From NCBI RefSeq assembly GCF_001640025.1, contig NC_031671.1:558001-622000 (forward strand): 64,000 bases of DNA, read 5' to 3'. The stretch's first letter is position 1, and each line of letters begins with the position of its first letter. A program made the translations under genes and the position numbers. Below, piece after piece: positions 51,442 to 61,000 of the stretch. The DNA comes from Sugiyamaella lignohabitans. Lineage: Eukaryota > Ascomycota > Dipodascomycetes > Dipodascales > Trichomonascaceae. The notes beneath the pieces are model-generated. The model ran no database searches. It was not told where the DNA came from and worked only from the letters and a program-made list of their open reading frames with translations.

Positions 51442-51726
51442 GGGTGCATCCCGCTCCAAAAGATCTTTTCTTCCTCTTTATCTTTACTACACCAGATTTT
51501 TTGCCAGTTGAGATTGAATTGCGAGTTTTTGACCGTTTGATTTTTTGTTTATAACCTCTGACTACTATTTCGAGGTTCTAGCTGATTGACTGTTGTTTTG
51601 TTCAATTGGCTTTTATTTTAAAGCTTGATTTTGTGCTTGAAGTGTCTTTTTTTATCAGCATCACTTGTATATTGTTGTTAAACTTTGCTATCATCAATTA
51701 CTGGTTTATCATTGTAATCAGAAACA

Positions 51727-51947
51727 ATGTTCTTCCACTTTACCTTTATCAGAACCAAGGTCATTGAATTGGTTATTGGCATTCAAATGTCTTTTGAGTC
51801 AGAGAAAGAAATTATTATCCCTGATGACTCTCAGGAGGTCAACCATGGTTCTCGCTCTCATTTTAAGGGCTTGAGAAGTTTTTTCAATTGTTTTAAGAAG
51901 TCTAGTACTTCTTCCACTTCTACTTCTTCCAGTACTACTTCTTCCAG

Positions 51948-51980
<33 letters not shown>

Positions 51981-52932
51981 CTCGTCCAATGTGCCTGAGA
52001 ACATCTCCACTAGTAATGCCTTGGAATTGGCTCCCAAGAACGAATCCCAATTAGAATTCAGCGACGCCTGGATCTCCAAATTGAAATCCCTTACAGAAGG
52101 TGTAAGAGCCACCATTGAACAACAAAAGACTTTTTATTCCAAACTCAAATACAAACTCCGATGGAACTCTCATCATAAATCTTTCTGTACTTCGATGACT
52201 CACTCTCTTGACTTCTTTAAGAAATTGTCTATCGATAACATCAACAACAACACTTTTGAGGCATTCAACAAAACCGACTTCACTTTCCTTAGAAAGATGT
52301 TTGGAGTGTCGGACCAAGACTTCATGGAGGCATGTAACACCTGGATGCGAACTGACGGACTGGACACCACTGGACTCTTCATCTCTCGTGATCACCAATT
52401 CCTCCTCCATCCTCTCACTGCCGACAGGGCTTTCGCACTAAACAATTATGCGAGAAAGTTTGGCAAGCATCTGAGAGACAAGTGGTGCTATCGAACCACC
52501 CACCTTGCCGCATATGTCGGACTCTACCGAGTTGGCGGCGAGTTTTTTGCCATTGAGTACACGAAGAAGGACGAGACTCAACATGAGTACAAGTGTAACG
52601 TTCACATCGGCAACAACATGGTCAGATGGCTTGAAGGTTTCAACCACCTTGGACACCAACTTTGCGACACTTTCCCCACTACTGATGACAAAGACTTTGA
52701 AAACAGACTCTATCACGAAGTCATTGAAGATCTGAAGTTTCTGTCTGCAATCAAATCGGTTAACTATCGTATTGGTGCTGCCCTGTATCACGATAAACTT
52801 ACTATCAAAGTTTACGATTGGTTGAGATACGACACCACCCCAACTAGAAAGAGAGAGAGAAGAAGAGCTCTTGGCAATAACGCCAGAAGACAATATCACA
52901 CCTACAATGACGAACTTCGATTCCTTCTTTAA
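51727..52932 (+). CDS. Orphan protein with Ser/Thr tract, 401 aa
   Basis: An intact frame from ATG 51727; an in-frame ATG at 51787 (MSFESEKE) is an alternative start. The N-terminal hydrophobic run (about residues 1-20) is present only with the longer form. Residues about 58-90 form a Ser/Thr tract, including a (ACT)n run encoding ten Thr. The rest (about 105-400) is a mixed alpha/beta globular region with many aromatic and His residues (for example DRAFALNNYARKFGKHLRDK). It ends in a basic stretch (RKRERRRALGNNARRQ). I recognise no family or catalytic motif. The strong TATA box and pyrimidine leader suggest inducible or high expression. GFE arms bracket it. Confidence 0.75.
51955..51988 (+). 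repeat. ACT trinucleotide repeat
   Basis: About ten ACT triplets encoding Thr in the orphan gene; a likely variable-length tract. Confidence 0.8.
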
Positions 52933-53513
52933 TCAACGGTCATTCCTATCACACCTCGTTCCTAGACTCCCTCATGTCATCACTCCTACATCATGGTACC
53001 ATTATCCGGATTCCAAATTATGTTCCCCCCATTCCACTCAATTATGGTTGGACACCTTCATTCGAAACCACTTGCGCCCAGCGGCTGCCACTCCTCCACT
53101 TCGACTTCACCGTTTCACTTTATGGTATTCCTATTGTGCTGGCACCTCCTTGGCAGACACACAATAGGAATGGCTTTTTCGATCATCGGCTGCTTGCGGG
53201 TTTCTTTTTGACAGACGTATCTCGCGATCTTGCTTCGCTGAGTGTCTGATTCCGAAAGATTCCCAAAACTAGCCGATACTAGAAGCCTAACCAGTGCATT
53301 GGCACCCCGAGCCATGCACACTCAACTCGAATCGGTACCACCAACCAACCACACTTGAGAACTGGGAACCACCGAACACGGACTTACCAAACTGGACATG
53401 ACTGAGGAACTGAGAACTGGGGCTAACTGACACACTTTTTCTTGTACTACTCTACTTTCTGTATCACTTCTCTAATAAACTAATCTAATTTCTAATACTA
53501 CCTTCTCACCAAC
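52933..53513. other. Intergenic with one hairpin
   Basis: Contains a 12-bp perfect inverted repeat (ATTCCTATTGTG at 53127 and CACAATAGGAAT at 53160). Short tandem AACTG/ACC-like repeats run through 53300-53420. No gene is supported. Confidence 0.45.
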
Positions 53514-53577
53514 TGCCTCCGGCGGCTGGGGCTTTGCCCCAGACCTCGTGGCACCTGCTTCGCAGGAGGTTGCTGAG
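53514..53577 (+). repeat. GFE left arm with core start
   Basis: L arm with first hairpin GGGGC-TTT-GCCCC, then CACCTGCTTCGCAGGAGGTTG and a degraded core. Confidence 0.92.
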
Positions 53578-53596
53578 ATGGCTGTCAACTACAGAC

Positions 53597-53732
53597 TGCC
53601 TCCGGCGGCTGGGGCTCTGCCCCAGACCCCGTAGCTCCTGCTTCGCAGGAGATGGCTAGGACCTTCGACGTAACGACTCTAGCGCAGCGAGAGGAGCAAC
53701 GGGGTCTGGGGCAGCCCCAGCCGCCGGAGACA
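53597..53732 (+). repeat. Complete GFE
   Basis: 136 bp with core GGCTAGGACCTTCGACGTAA. The right arm's first hairpin has lost three bases of its loop (GGGGC-AGCCCC) and the tip ends GGAGACA. It follows the arm at 53514 directly. Confidence 0.94.
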
Positions 53733-54627
53733 AACAGGAATCCACGAAGGAATCCGATCTCCAAACTTCAAAGGAGCCCTGGCTGGAAATGGAAAAACAA
53801 GAATACGTATTTGAATCACAGTCCTGAGCCGGAAGGGGATATTACAAAATGAAATGATCTTAAACAGACGGATCTGATGCCGTATATAAGGAATTCCACT
53901 TGGTTCCAGAGAAGGCACTTTCGAGTCAGACCTGGTATTCAAATAGCGGTTGTCTTACGCAAATGGCCACGGACCATATTGCCGAATAATACTATTAATT
54001 GGACGGTGGATTTGATGGTAATGGTATCAACACCTCACCATCATCAAACACATCTACCGAGGGGCTTATTTCGGACTTAAGCAGACTTTCATTAATCTTG
54101 AAAGGCAATAATGCTCAATCTCGTATCGGTGGTTCATCATTCCTCTCGTCTCCTGCTCGCTATTTGTTTGAAGGAGAACTTCAATCAATCAGTCAATCAA
54201 TCAATAAATAAATAAATCTTGTTCAATGTCCTATACTATCCATAATTAATATAATTCAAATAATTTCATTCACACACATCATCAGGAGGGCTTCTCGCAT
54301 TTACCTGATTACAAGCCGTTTACTTTGGCTATTTTGATGAAGGAGAACTTTACTTGTTTCACCTTCGCCTTGACCATGCCCATCTCAAACGGTGGGATTT
54401 TGTATAGCGAATGGTCATGTCAATGGGATAGCATTGGAAATGGATATCTCACTATGGTTATTTATAAATAAGACATAGACCAATGGCAATGGCCAAAGTC
54501 ATAATCGTGATTCGGACGGCAGCTCGACCGTTCTACACTGCCAAAAAAACTTCACCAATAACTCGAAAAACCGAGCATTCCCACGTCCACAATCGCAAAT
54601 AAATAAACAAACTACGGGGCTCCCGCG
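53733..54627. other. Intergenic, possible decayed coding stretch
   Basis: A 70-codon stretch at 53999-54211 without an ATG looks weakly protein-like (LISDLSRLSLILKGN). It may be a relic or an unspliced exon. CAATCAAT repeats follow at about 54181-54215. Nothing else seen. Confidence 0.4.
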
Positions 54628-54690
54628 TAACGACTCGAGCGCAGCGAGAGGAGCCACGGGGTCTGGGGCAGAGCCCCAGCCGCCGGTGGC
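54628..54690 (-). repeat. GFE right arm
   Basis: R arm with core remnant GCGTAACGACTCGAG and tip CCGCCGGTGGC, about 400 nt before the APE1 gene. Confidence 0.92.
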
Positions 54691-55091
54691 CGACCCCCAC
54701 CCCCTGAATCACACAACCCCTGAATTATACCCCTACCGTTATCGGGCCGTTGATTTAACTGGATTGGGCTTATCAGTTTATAAGCAGCGGCGATCGTGCT
54801 TTGTACGGCAATGCAGGTGCATGATGGCGAAATCGGGCGCCGATTATGACCAGCCATTGCATTGGTGCCGTGGATGACTGGCCACCTCGAACTGATAGCG
54901 TTTCGGACTCCTTCTCCGCGACTGTTTGATATATAGTCTGACAATTACTAATCGTGCCGACTTTCTCACTCCACTCTTTTATTTCCTGACAGCAAAAGTC
55001 AGGTGTTAATTTCGTCCGTCAGTCGCTAAGCTACTTGTGGGTTCATAACGAATCACAAGTCATCGCTCTTTGATTCACAATTTGTTGTAAT

Positions 55092-56648
55092 ATGACTTCT
55101 TTCAGAGCCAATCCGGCGTTCAAGAACGCTCGCCAGAGAAAAGCTTCTTCTCCAGAATCTTTTGAGATTGTCGATTCGGTTTCTACCAACGGCAATGGCT
55201 CGTCAGAATCTGAAAAGGCCACTATTCGTGGCGAGTTTGATCCTAAATTGTCATCCACTCAATATACAGATCTGTTCCTTGACTTTATGAATACTAGTCC
55301 TACTACGTATCATGCTGTTAACAGTGTTGCTGAGGTTCTTGAAGCTCAAGGATTTGTTTATCTTTCAGAAAGAGAGTCTTGGGAAGACAAGATCACCAAG
55401 TCCAACCGATTCTACACCACTAGAAACGGTTCGTCGCTTCTGGCTTTTGTTGTTGGAAAAGACTGGGCTCCTGGTAAGGGAGCTGCTATTATCGGTTCTC
55501 ATATTGACGCATTGACTGGTAAAGTCAAGCCTATCTCCAAAAAGACTCCTGTCGAGGGTTATGAACAAATTGGCACTGCTCCTTACTCCGGTGCATTTAA
55601 CAGCACCTGGTGGGACCGAGATCTTGGTATTGGTGGTCGTATCATCACTCGTTCCAAAGATACCAAGAAAATCGAGTCCAAATTAGTGAGAATTCCTTAT
55701 CCAGTTGCCAGAATTCCCACATTGGCTCCTCACTTTGGAGCCGTGGCTAGCGGTCCTTTCAACCCTGAGACTCAAATGACGCCTATTATTGGACTTATTG
55801 GCGACGAGGATCCTGAATTAGTTGCTACTGCTGACGAGAAACGGTCTCCTCTGATTGGCAAACACAGTCTTCGATTATTGAGAGCTCTTTCCAAACACAG
55901 TGGAATTCCCGTGGGCGATTTCCTGCAATTGGATCTTGAAGTGTATGACACTCATCCCGGTACAGTTGGTGGTCTGGACAAGGAGTTTGTTTTCTGTCCT
56001 CGTATTGATGACAAACTTTGTTCTTTTGCTGCTGTATATGGATTACTCGAGAGTTTGGAGAAGGTTGACGACAACTCATCATTGAGTTTTGTAGCTTTGT
56101 ACGACGACGAGGAAATCGGCAGTTTGTTGAGACAAGGAGCCGAATCCAACCTCCTTGAAGGTACTATTGACCGATTGCTGGCACTTCACGGCAGTTCAGA
56201 CGAGGAATTGAAGAGACTCACCTACGCCAACTCGTTCCTGATCTCGGCCGACGTGATCCACGCCGTCAACCCCAACTTCGACAACGTCTACCTCGAGCAC
56301 CACAAACCCAAGCTCAATGTGGGAGTCACTGTTTCCTTCGACCCCAACGGACACATGACCACCGACGCAGTATCCACTGCTTTTGTTGAAGAGATTGCCC
56401 GTCGCACCGACAACGTTCTCCAGGCGTTCCAAATCCGCAACGACTCGCGATCCGGCGGTACCATTGGCCCCAAACTGTCGTCCAAAACCGGTCTTCGTGC
56501 CATTGACATGGGAATTCCCCAGCTGTCCATGCACAGTATCCGAGCCACCACCGGGTCCAAAGACGTCTACCTCGGCGTCAAGTTCTTCAAAGCTTTTTTC
56601 GAGAAATGGGAAGAGGTCGACGTCCTCTTCAAACTCGGCGACTTGTAA
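55092..56648 (+). CDS. Vacuolar aminopeptidase I (M18), APE1/LAP4-like
   Basis: 518 aa, close to yeast Ape1 (514 aa). It is a zinc aminopeptidase of family M18 that in yeast travels to the vacuole by the Cvt/autophagy route as a dodecamer. After a polar N-terminus (about residues 1-50), the conserved domain starts LFLDFMNTSPTTYHAV. Metal and active-site motifs are all present: SHIDA (His137), CPRIDDK, DDEEIGS, SADVIHAVNP and QLSMHSIRATTG. The N-terminus is helical and could act as the propeptide recognised by Atg19, but its sequence is not conserved enough to tell. The cytosolic aspartyl aminopeptidase (Ape4/DNPEP) is the alternative. Atg3, encoded 40 kb away, acts in the same transport route. 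Confidence 0.93.
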   Translation: MTSFRANPAFKNARQRKASSPESFEIVDSVSTNGNGSSESEKATIRGEFDPKLSSTQYTDLFLDFMNTSPTTYHAVNSVAEVLEAQGFVYLSERESWEDKITKSNRFYTTRNGSSLLAFVVGKDWAPGKGAAIIGSHIDALTGKVKPISKKTPVEGYEQIGTAPYSGAFNSTWWDRDLGIGGRIITRSKDTKKIESKLVRIPYPVARIPTLAPHFGAVASGPFNPETQMTPIIGLIGDEDPELVATADEKRSPLIGKHSLRLLRALSKHSGIPVGDFLQLDLEVYDTHPGTVGGLDKEFVFCPRIDDKLCSFAAVYGLLESLEKVDDNSSLSFVALYDDEEIGSLLRQGAESNLLEGTIDRLLALHGSSDEELKRLTYANSFLISADVIHAVNPNFDNVYLEHHKPKLNVGVTVSFDPNGHMTTDAVSTAFVEEIARRTDNVLQAFQIRNDSRSGGTIGPKLSSKTGLRAIDMGIPQLSMHSIRATTGSKDVYLGVKFFKAFFEKWEEVDVLFKLGDL

Positions 56649-56667
56649 TCCACCGGGGGACACACAA

Positions 56668-56727
56668 GCCTCTGGCGGCTGGGGCTCTGCCCCAGGCCCC
56701 GTGGCTCCTGCTTCACAGGAGATTCCG
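56668..56727 (+). repeat. GFE left arm, diverged
   Basis: L arm with tip GCCTCTGGCGG and a broken second hairpin (CTCCTGCTTCACAGGAG, one mismatch), 20 nt after the APE1 stop. Confidence 0.9.
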
Positions 56728-56762
56728 TATGAATTAATATATTAAATATGTACAGGGGATAG

Positions 56763-56900
56763 TGCCTCCGGCGGCTGGGGCGCTGCCCCAGACCCCGTGG
56801 CTCCTGCTTCGCAGGAGATGGCTGGGACCGTGGAGAGAACGACTCGAGCGCAGCGAGAGGAGCAGTGGGGTCTGGGGCGCAGCCCCAGCCGCCGGAGGCA
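56763..56900 (+). repeat. Complete GFE between convergent genes
   Basis: 138 bp with core TGGCTGGGACCGTGGAGAGA and GGGGC-GC(T/A)-GCCCC first hairpins. It ends 15 nt from the stop codon of the ATR1-like gene and is the second copy after APE1. Confidence 0.96.
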
Positions 56901-56914
56901 TGTGTCCCGGGAGA

Positions 56915-58768
56915 TTAGTGAGGTCGTGAGAGGTTTTTGCGGTCTTGCCAGACGGCTATGAGCGCGAATATCAGGCCCAGGCTACTTAGACCGATGCCGA
57001 GGTAGGCCGAGTAGCGAACGGCGTTGAGAAGAGACTGCTCGTCGGTGCCGGGAGTCGTGTAACGGACGACGGTTCCCGCGATTCCGAGTCCGATAGAGAT
57101 GGCGTAGTTGACAACGGTGGCCACGAGCGAGGCAGCAATTCCCTGGCTTTCTTTTGGCACGGACAGACTGAGCAGGATCGTGGCAGCAGGGAAACTGATA
57201 TCCATACCTGCGACAAAGTTAGACACATAAAAAACACAGTTGTTTGACCCGCCACAGTCCAAACCGCTCTGCGAAGCAGAGCACAACGGGGTCTGGGGCA
57301 GCGCCCAAGCCGCCGGAGGCAGGTCCCCAAAACACTTACCAAAGGGAGCAATGACAGTGGCGACGAAGCTGGCGGCCCAGTAGGTCTCGTGGACTCTGTT
57401 AGTGGCCAGCAGGATTGACGGGACGCAGAACCCGACAAGTGCCATGGCCATGAGAACGGATACAGGGATACGAGGGAACAAGAACGCTGCGGCACCGGAT
57501 GCTAGAAACCCGCCAAAAAGTGCTGGCAGCATCTCAACAGCTGCTAACAGGGGAGTTTGTTGTCGGAGAACTGTGAACAGCTGCCATGTATAATATAGCC
57601 AGATCCCGAAACAGGCCCATCCACAGGCCACGGCCGTCAGAATGAGAATTGTCGACGACTTCATGGTCGATACAGGTACAAGTGGATGCGATACTCTTGT
57701 TTCTACTATTCCAAATGCTACAAACAGTAGCACTCCCAGAATCAGCAGGATATATACATAGGGGTCCGACCACCCCACAACAGGACCTTGGTTCCATGCT
57801 ACATTAAACAGCATCAACCCACCAATACCAGTGAGAGCGCCCAGTATATCAAAAGGCTGTCTGTCGTGATTCGACTTGTTTTCGTAGTTGGGGATAATCA
57901 CATATGCTGCGATTGTCAGCAAAAAACATACAATAGAGCCGACGTAGAAGGTGAAATCCCATCGATGTTTGGCCAGTAGTGTAGAGAATATAGCCCCTAG
58001 CACGAATCCTCCTGGAGCCACAGCCCCGAACAATGCAAATACAATATTCTTACGACTTCCTGCTGGATATAGCATGCCGAAGATGGCCAGGCCATTAGGC
58101 AGAAGAATAGCACATCCTAGTCCTTGTAATCCACGACAAACACTGAAAAATATGGATGAGTTCGAGTATGAACTGATACCTGCTATTAGTGTAAACACAA
58201 ATAACCAGGCGTATCCTATAACAAATAGATTCTTATGACCGTATATCTCGCCCAACCGGCCTGAACTGACAATGAATGTACCGGCAGTCAGCGAGAATCC
58301 TGCCACATACCAACTTAATTGACCAGCATCAGTGGTATTAAAATGAAGACCGATCTCTCGACCAATCGACAGACCCTGAGCAACTGACGCCTGGGTCATA
58401 AGTTGTGCTGATATAATCACCAGGATCAGCAGATATTCTCTAGAGTATGATATATTAGGTCTGTGTGATTCAGGACCGTTTGAACCTTCATCACCACCCT
58501 CTGAAGAATCGCCCCCATCTGGTTCATGATCTAGTCCATGAGGATCTGAATCTAAATTGCTATCCATTCCGTGTTCCAGTCTGTGATCCAGACCGTTCTC
58601 CAGACCACCACCATCACCACCTACCAGTTCTTTACTGGTTTTCTGGTGGTCGAACTGAGTCTCGCTTTCAACACCAGACCCAGTGGACCCTGTTTTATCA
58701 AGAGAAGCAGCTTCTTTCTGAAGCAGTGACTCGACATCTCCGTTCTTTTTTTCTAAAAGCTGAGTCAT
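56915..58768 (-). CDS. MFS transporter, DHA2 family, ATR1-like
   Basis: Exons 57340-58768 and 56915-57207 encode about 573 aa with 14 predicted membrane segments. A polar N-terminal region of about 110 residues has a D/H/G-rich repeat. Family blocks are AGQLSWYVAGFSLTAGTF, GRLGEIYGHKN (motif A), CRGLQGLGCAILLPNG and FGAVAPGGFVLGAIFS, close to yeast Atr1, an aminotriazole and borate exporter at the plasma membrane. The 132-nt intron (GTAAGT donor, CTAAC branch, CAG acceptor) contains a GFE, is a multiple of three and has no stop. Splicing restores APFGMDISFPAATIL, the expected helix; retention would insert 44 repeat-derived residues. The first ATG is at 58768. Substrate inferred from family only. 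Confidence 0.9.
   Translation of the reverse strand: MTQLLEKKNGDVESLLQKEAASLDKTGSTGSGVESETQFDHQKTSKELVGGDGGGLENGLDHRLEHGMDSNLDSDPHGLDHEPDGGDSSEGGDEGSNGPESHRPNISYSREYLLILVIISAQLMTQASVAQGLSIGREIGLHFNTTDAGQLSWYVAGFSLTAGTFIVSSGRLGEIYGHKNLFVIGYAWLFVFTLIAGISSYSNSSIFFSVCRGLQGLGCAILLPNGLAIFGMLYPAGSRKNIVFALFGAVAPGGFVLGAIFSTLLAKHRWDFTFYVGSIVCFLLTIAAYVIIPNYENKSNHDRQPFDILGALTGIGGLMLFNVAWNQGPVVGWSDPYVYILLILGVLLFVAFGIVETRVSHPLVPVSTMKSSTILILTAVACGWACFGIWLYYTWQLFTVLRQQTPLLAAVEMLPALFGGFLASGAAAFLFPRIPVSVLMAMALVGFCVPSILLATNRVHETYWAASFVATVIAPFGKCFGDLPPAAWALPQTPLCSASQSGLDCGGSNNCVFYVSNFVAGMDISFPAATILLSLSVPKESQGIAASLVATVVNYAISIGLGIAGTVVRYTTPGTDEQSLLNAVRYSAYLGIGLSSLGLIFALIAVWQDRKNLSRPH
57265..57321 (-). repeat. GFE right arm inside ATR1-like intron
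   Basis: R arm with a variant stem GCTCTGC-GAA-GCAGAGC and first hairpin GGGGCAGCGCCC, within the intron 57208-57339. Confidence 0.93.
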
Positions 58769-59595
58769 TGTAAGTATACTTGTCTGGATGTCATGAGCAA
58801 ACACCTCTTAAACACCTCTCAACCAATTAAAAATCGTCTCGACTTGGCACTTCAGCACTTCTCCGTGCCTTTTATCGATTGATCGATCCAATCCCGTTAC
58901 ATAAACAAGCCCTTAAACGATGAGTCTAGACTTAATATCAGGACTAGCAACAAAAAATTTAAGCTTAAGCTTTGATGCATGACCTCATGCACCCTCCAGA
59001 TCCAGCAGTTAACATCTGCGATTGCGTGAACAAACTGGGCAGGCGTTGGTCAGGCTGGATTATCAGTGATCCAAACGTTCTATTTCGGTCATAAACGTCC
59101 TGGAAATGGAAATGGCACTTTACTTTTCAGGGGAATGCCTGTGAGTCAGAAACAAACGTGATTCCCTGACTCCCCCACACTCGCAAACGGCTCACATGTG
59201 GCTGAACATGCACTAGAGAAATCTTACCCCGGGATAAGACTTCTTCCGCCCACTACGCTCGAACATGTACCTCCTGTATCATCCTGTACCACTCTGTATC
59301 ATACAGTATCATACTATATATCACACTCAACCATACACTATCACTCTGTATCATACCGTATAAATTCTGTCCATCCTGCCTCATACAAAATATAAATAAC
59401 AATCTCTGAATAACCCAGCGAAACAAGACTCGACTGATCCAACCTCAAAACCGCACACCCTCTGACAGCTTCACCTCCCACCGTCGCCCCCAAACCGTCT
59501 CGACACTCGCAATGAGAAAACATTAACGGCTGCCAACCTTAATTACGGACCCGATGACCACCGTCCTGGCTTGCTAACGACCTCTGACAAGGGCC
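58769..59595. other. Intergenic, ATR1-like promoter
   Basis: At about 59268-59362 a loose tandem repeat of TGTATCATAC-like units runs for about 95 nt. GATTGATCGATC lies near 58876. No gene seen. Confidence 0.45.
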
Positions 59596-59653
59596 TGCCT
59601 CCGGCGGCTGGGGCTCCGCCCCAGACCCCGTGGCTCTTGCTTCGCAAGAGATT
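59596..59653 (+). repeat. GFE left arm with covarying stem
   Basis: L arm in which the second hairpin is CTCTTGC-TTC-GCAAGAG; both stem strands differ from the usual CTCCTGC/GCAGGAG so pairing is kept. Confidence 0.95.
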
Positions 59654-59888
59654 CACACACGGGCAGTAGCACTGACCCTTTGTGTCTCACCAGCGGCCAG
59701 AGATACACTTTATACCAGCTTTTGAGTGGCCCAGTCGACCCCTGGGTTATTATCAGAGGGTGCTCGCCGCTTAAATGTACAGCCGATCTGCTATCTCAGC
59801 AGCGGCATGCACCTCCTGCCGGAGATAGCGACTTCTCTTCGTGTTCTTCTGATAGGAACAGTCCGTCCGACAACAGATCCCTGGTAAC

Positions 59889-60026
59889 TGCCTCCGGCGG
59901 CTGGGGCTCCGCCCCAGACCCCGTAGCTCCTGCTTCGCAGGAGATGGCTGGGACCGTCGACGAAACGACTCGAGCGAAGCGAGAGGAGCAGCGGGGTCTG
60001 GGGCGGAGCCCCAGCCGCCGGAGGCC
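59889..60026 (+). repeat. Complete GFE
   Basis: 138 bp, near identical to the copy at 11998, with core GGCTGGGACCGTCGACGAAA. Confidence 0.96.
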
Positions 60027-61000
60027 GCACCCCTCTCCCTTTCGGATCTCCGAAGGCCCTAGGAGCGTATCTTTTACCGCTTATCTGGTGACCAGGGGAA
60101 GAGGAGCCCCCCTGTGATTGCCAAAGGGGGCTAGATAAGGGTGATCCCGGGGTATCTTTTAAGTTATAATCTGGCGTTGGTCGGACGCCGATGTGACCCC
60201 CACCGATTATGTGGCGCCTGCGAGCAGGACCCCGCTCGCACTAGTGTTGTGACCCCACAGTACAGTTGACCCCGCCGCCAGCCCGCCCCACTAATGGTTC
60301 TAGGAAGGAAGAGCTGACCCCGCCAGAAGCCTGGACGTGGACGATGGCATCGAGAATGCTGCTAACCAGAACAGCAACCCAGTACATTATCTCTGAGTGT
60401 CTGTAACCCAAGAATCAAGAGAGTGTATATGGCTTGTGGTTTGTTATCTACAGTGTGATAAGATGATAAGGGATGTAGCAAACCTCAGACATCAGATCAG
60501 CCGGTGACATAATCTGGACATAATCTGGTATGGAGTTGCGGTGATAATGCTGTCCAATCAGTGGGTTTCTCTATAGACAATTAACCGGTGTGCGTGATAT
60601 TGCAGTGAGTGTACGTACGTGTCACCAGCCACAACAGGCGATATTTTTTTCTGGCTGGTGGTGCCAGTGGATACCCCGCTATTCAAGCTGTCGAACTGGT
60701 CTGTCACAAGCTGCATGTAATACGTGGTATGCGCGTGTAACCCCCATGTCCTTCCAGTCTAAATCTTTCGATAACCGCCACATGCAGGTCCAGATAACAA
60801 TAGTTTAGTCTTATCTGCAGTATCATTTCTTTTTTCTGAACAAACCTTAGATCTCCCCAACTTACTATCAAACAGGACAAATGTCTCGGAATTCGATCCC
60901 GCAAGCATTGTCTTAGATATACAAAATGCCCAGTATAAAACCGCTCACCCATTCGTGGTTGTTGGTGTTTTCTTTGTGCTAAGATCCACAATCATTTAAC
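60027..61000. promoter_or_regulatory. Upstream region of the DAL5-like permease
   Basis: It has GATAAG motifs at 60134, 60457 and 60465 and reversed CTTATC at 60080 and 60810. GATA factors (Gln3/Gat1 type) act at such sites in nitrogen-regulated permease promoters. No gene is seen in this stretch. Confidence 0.5.

Noticed and set aside
746..60117. Many open frames translating to PPAAGAPPQTP or RRLGLRPRP-like peptides
   Set aside because: They are frames read through the GC-rich foldback elements on either strand. They recur wherever a copy lies and have no independent start, promoter or domain.
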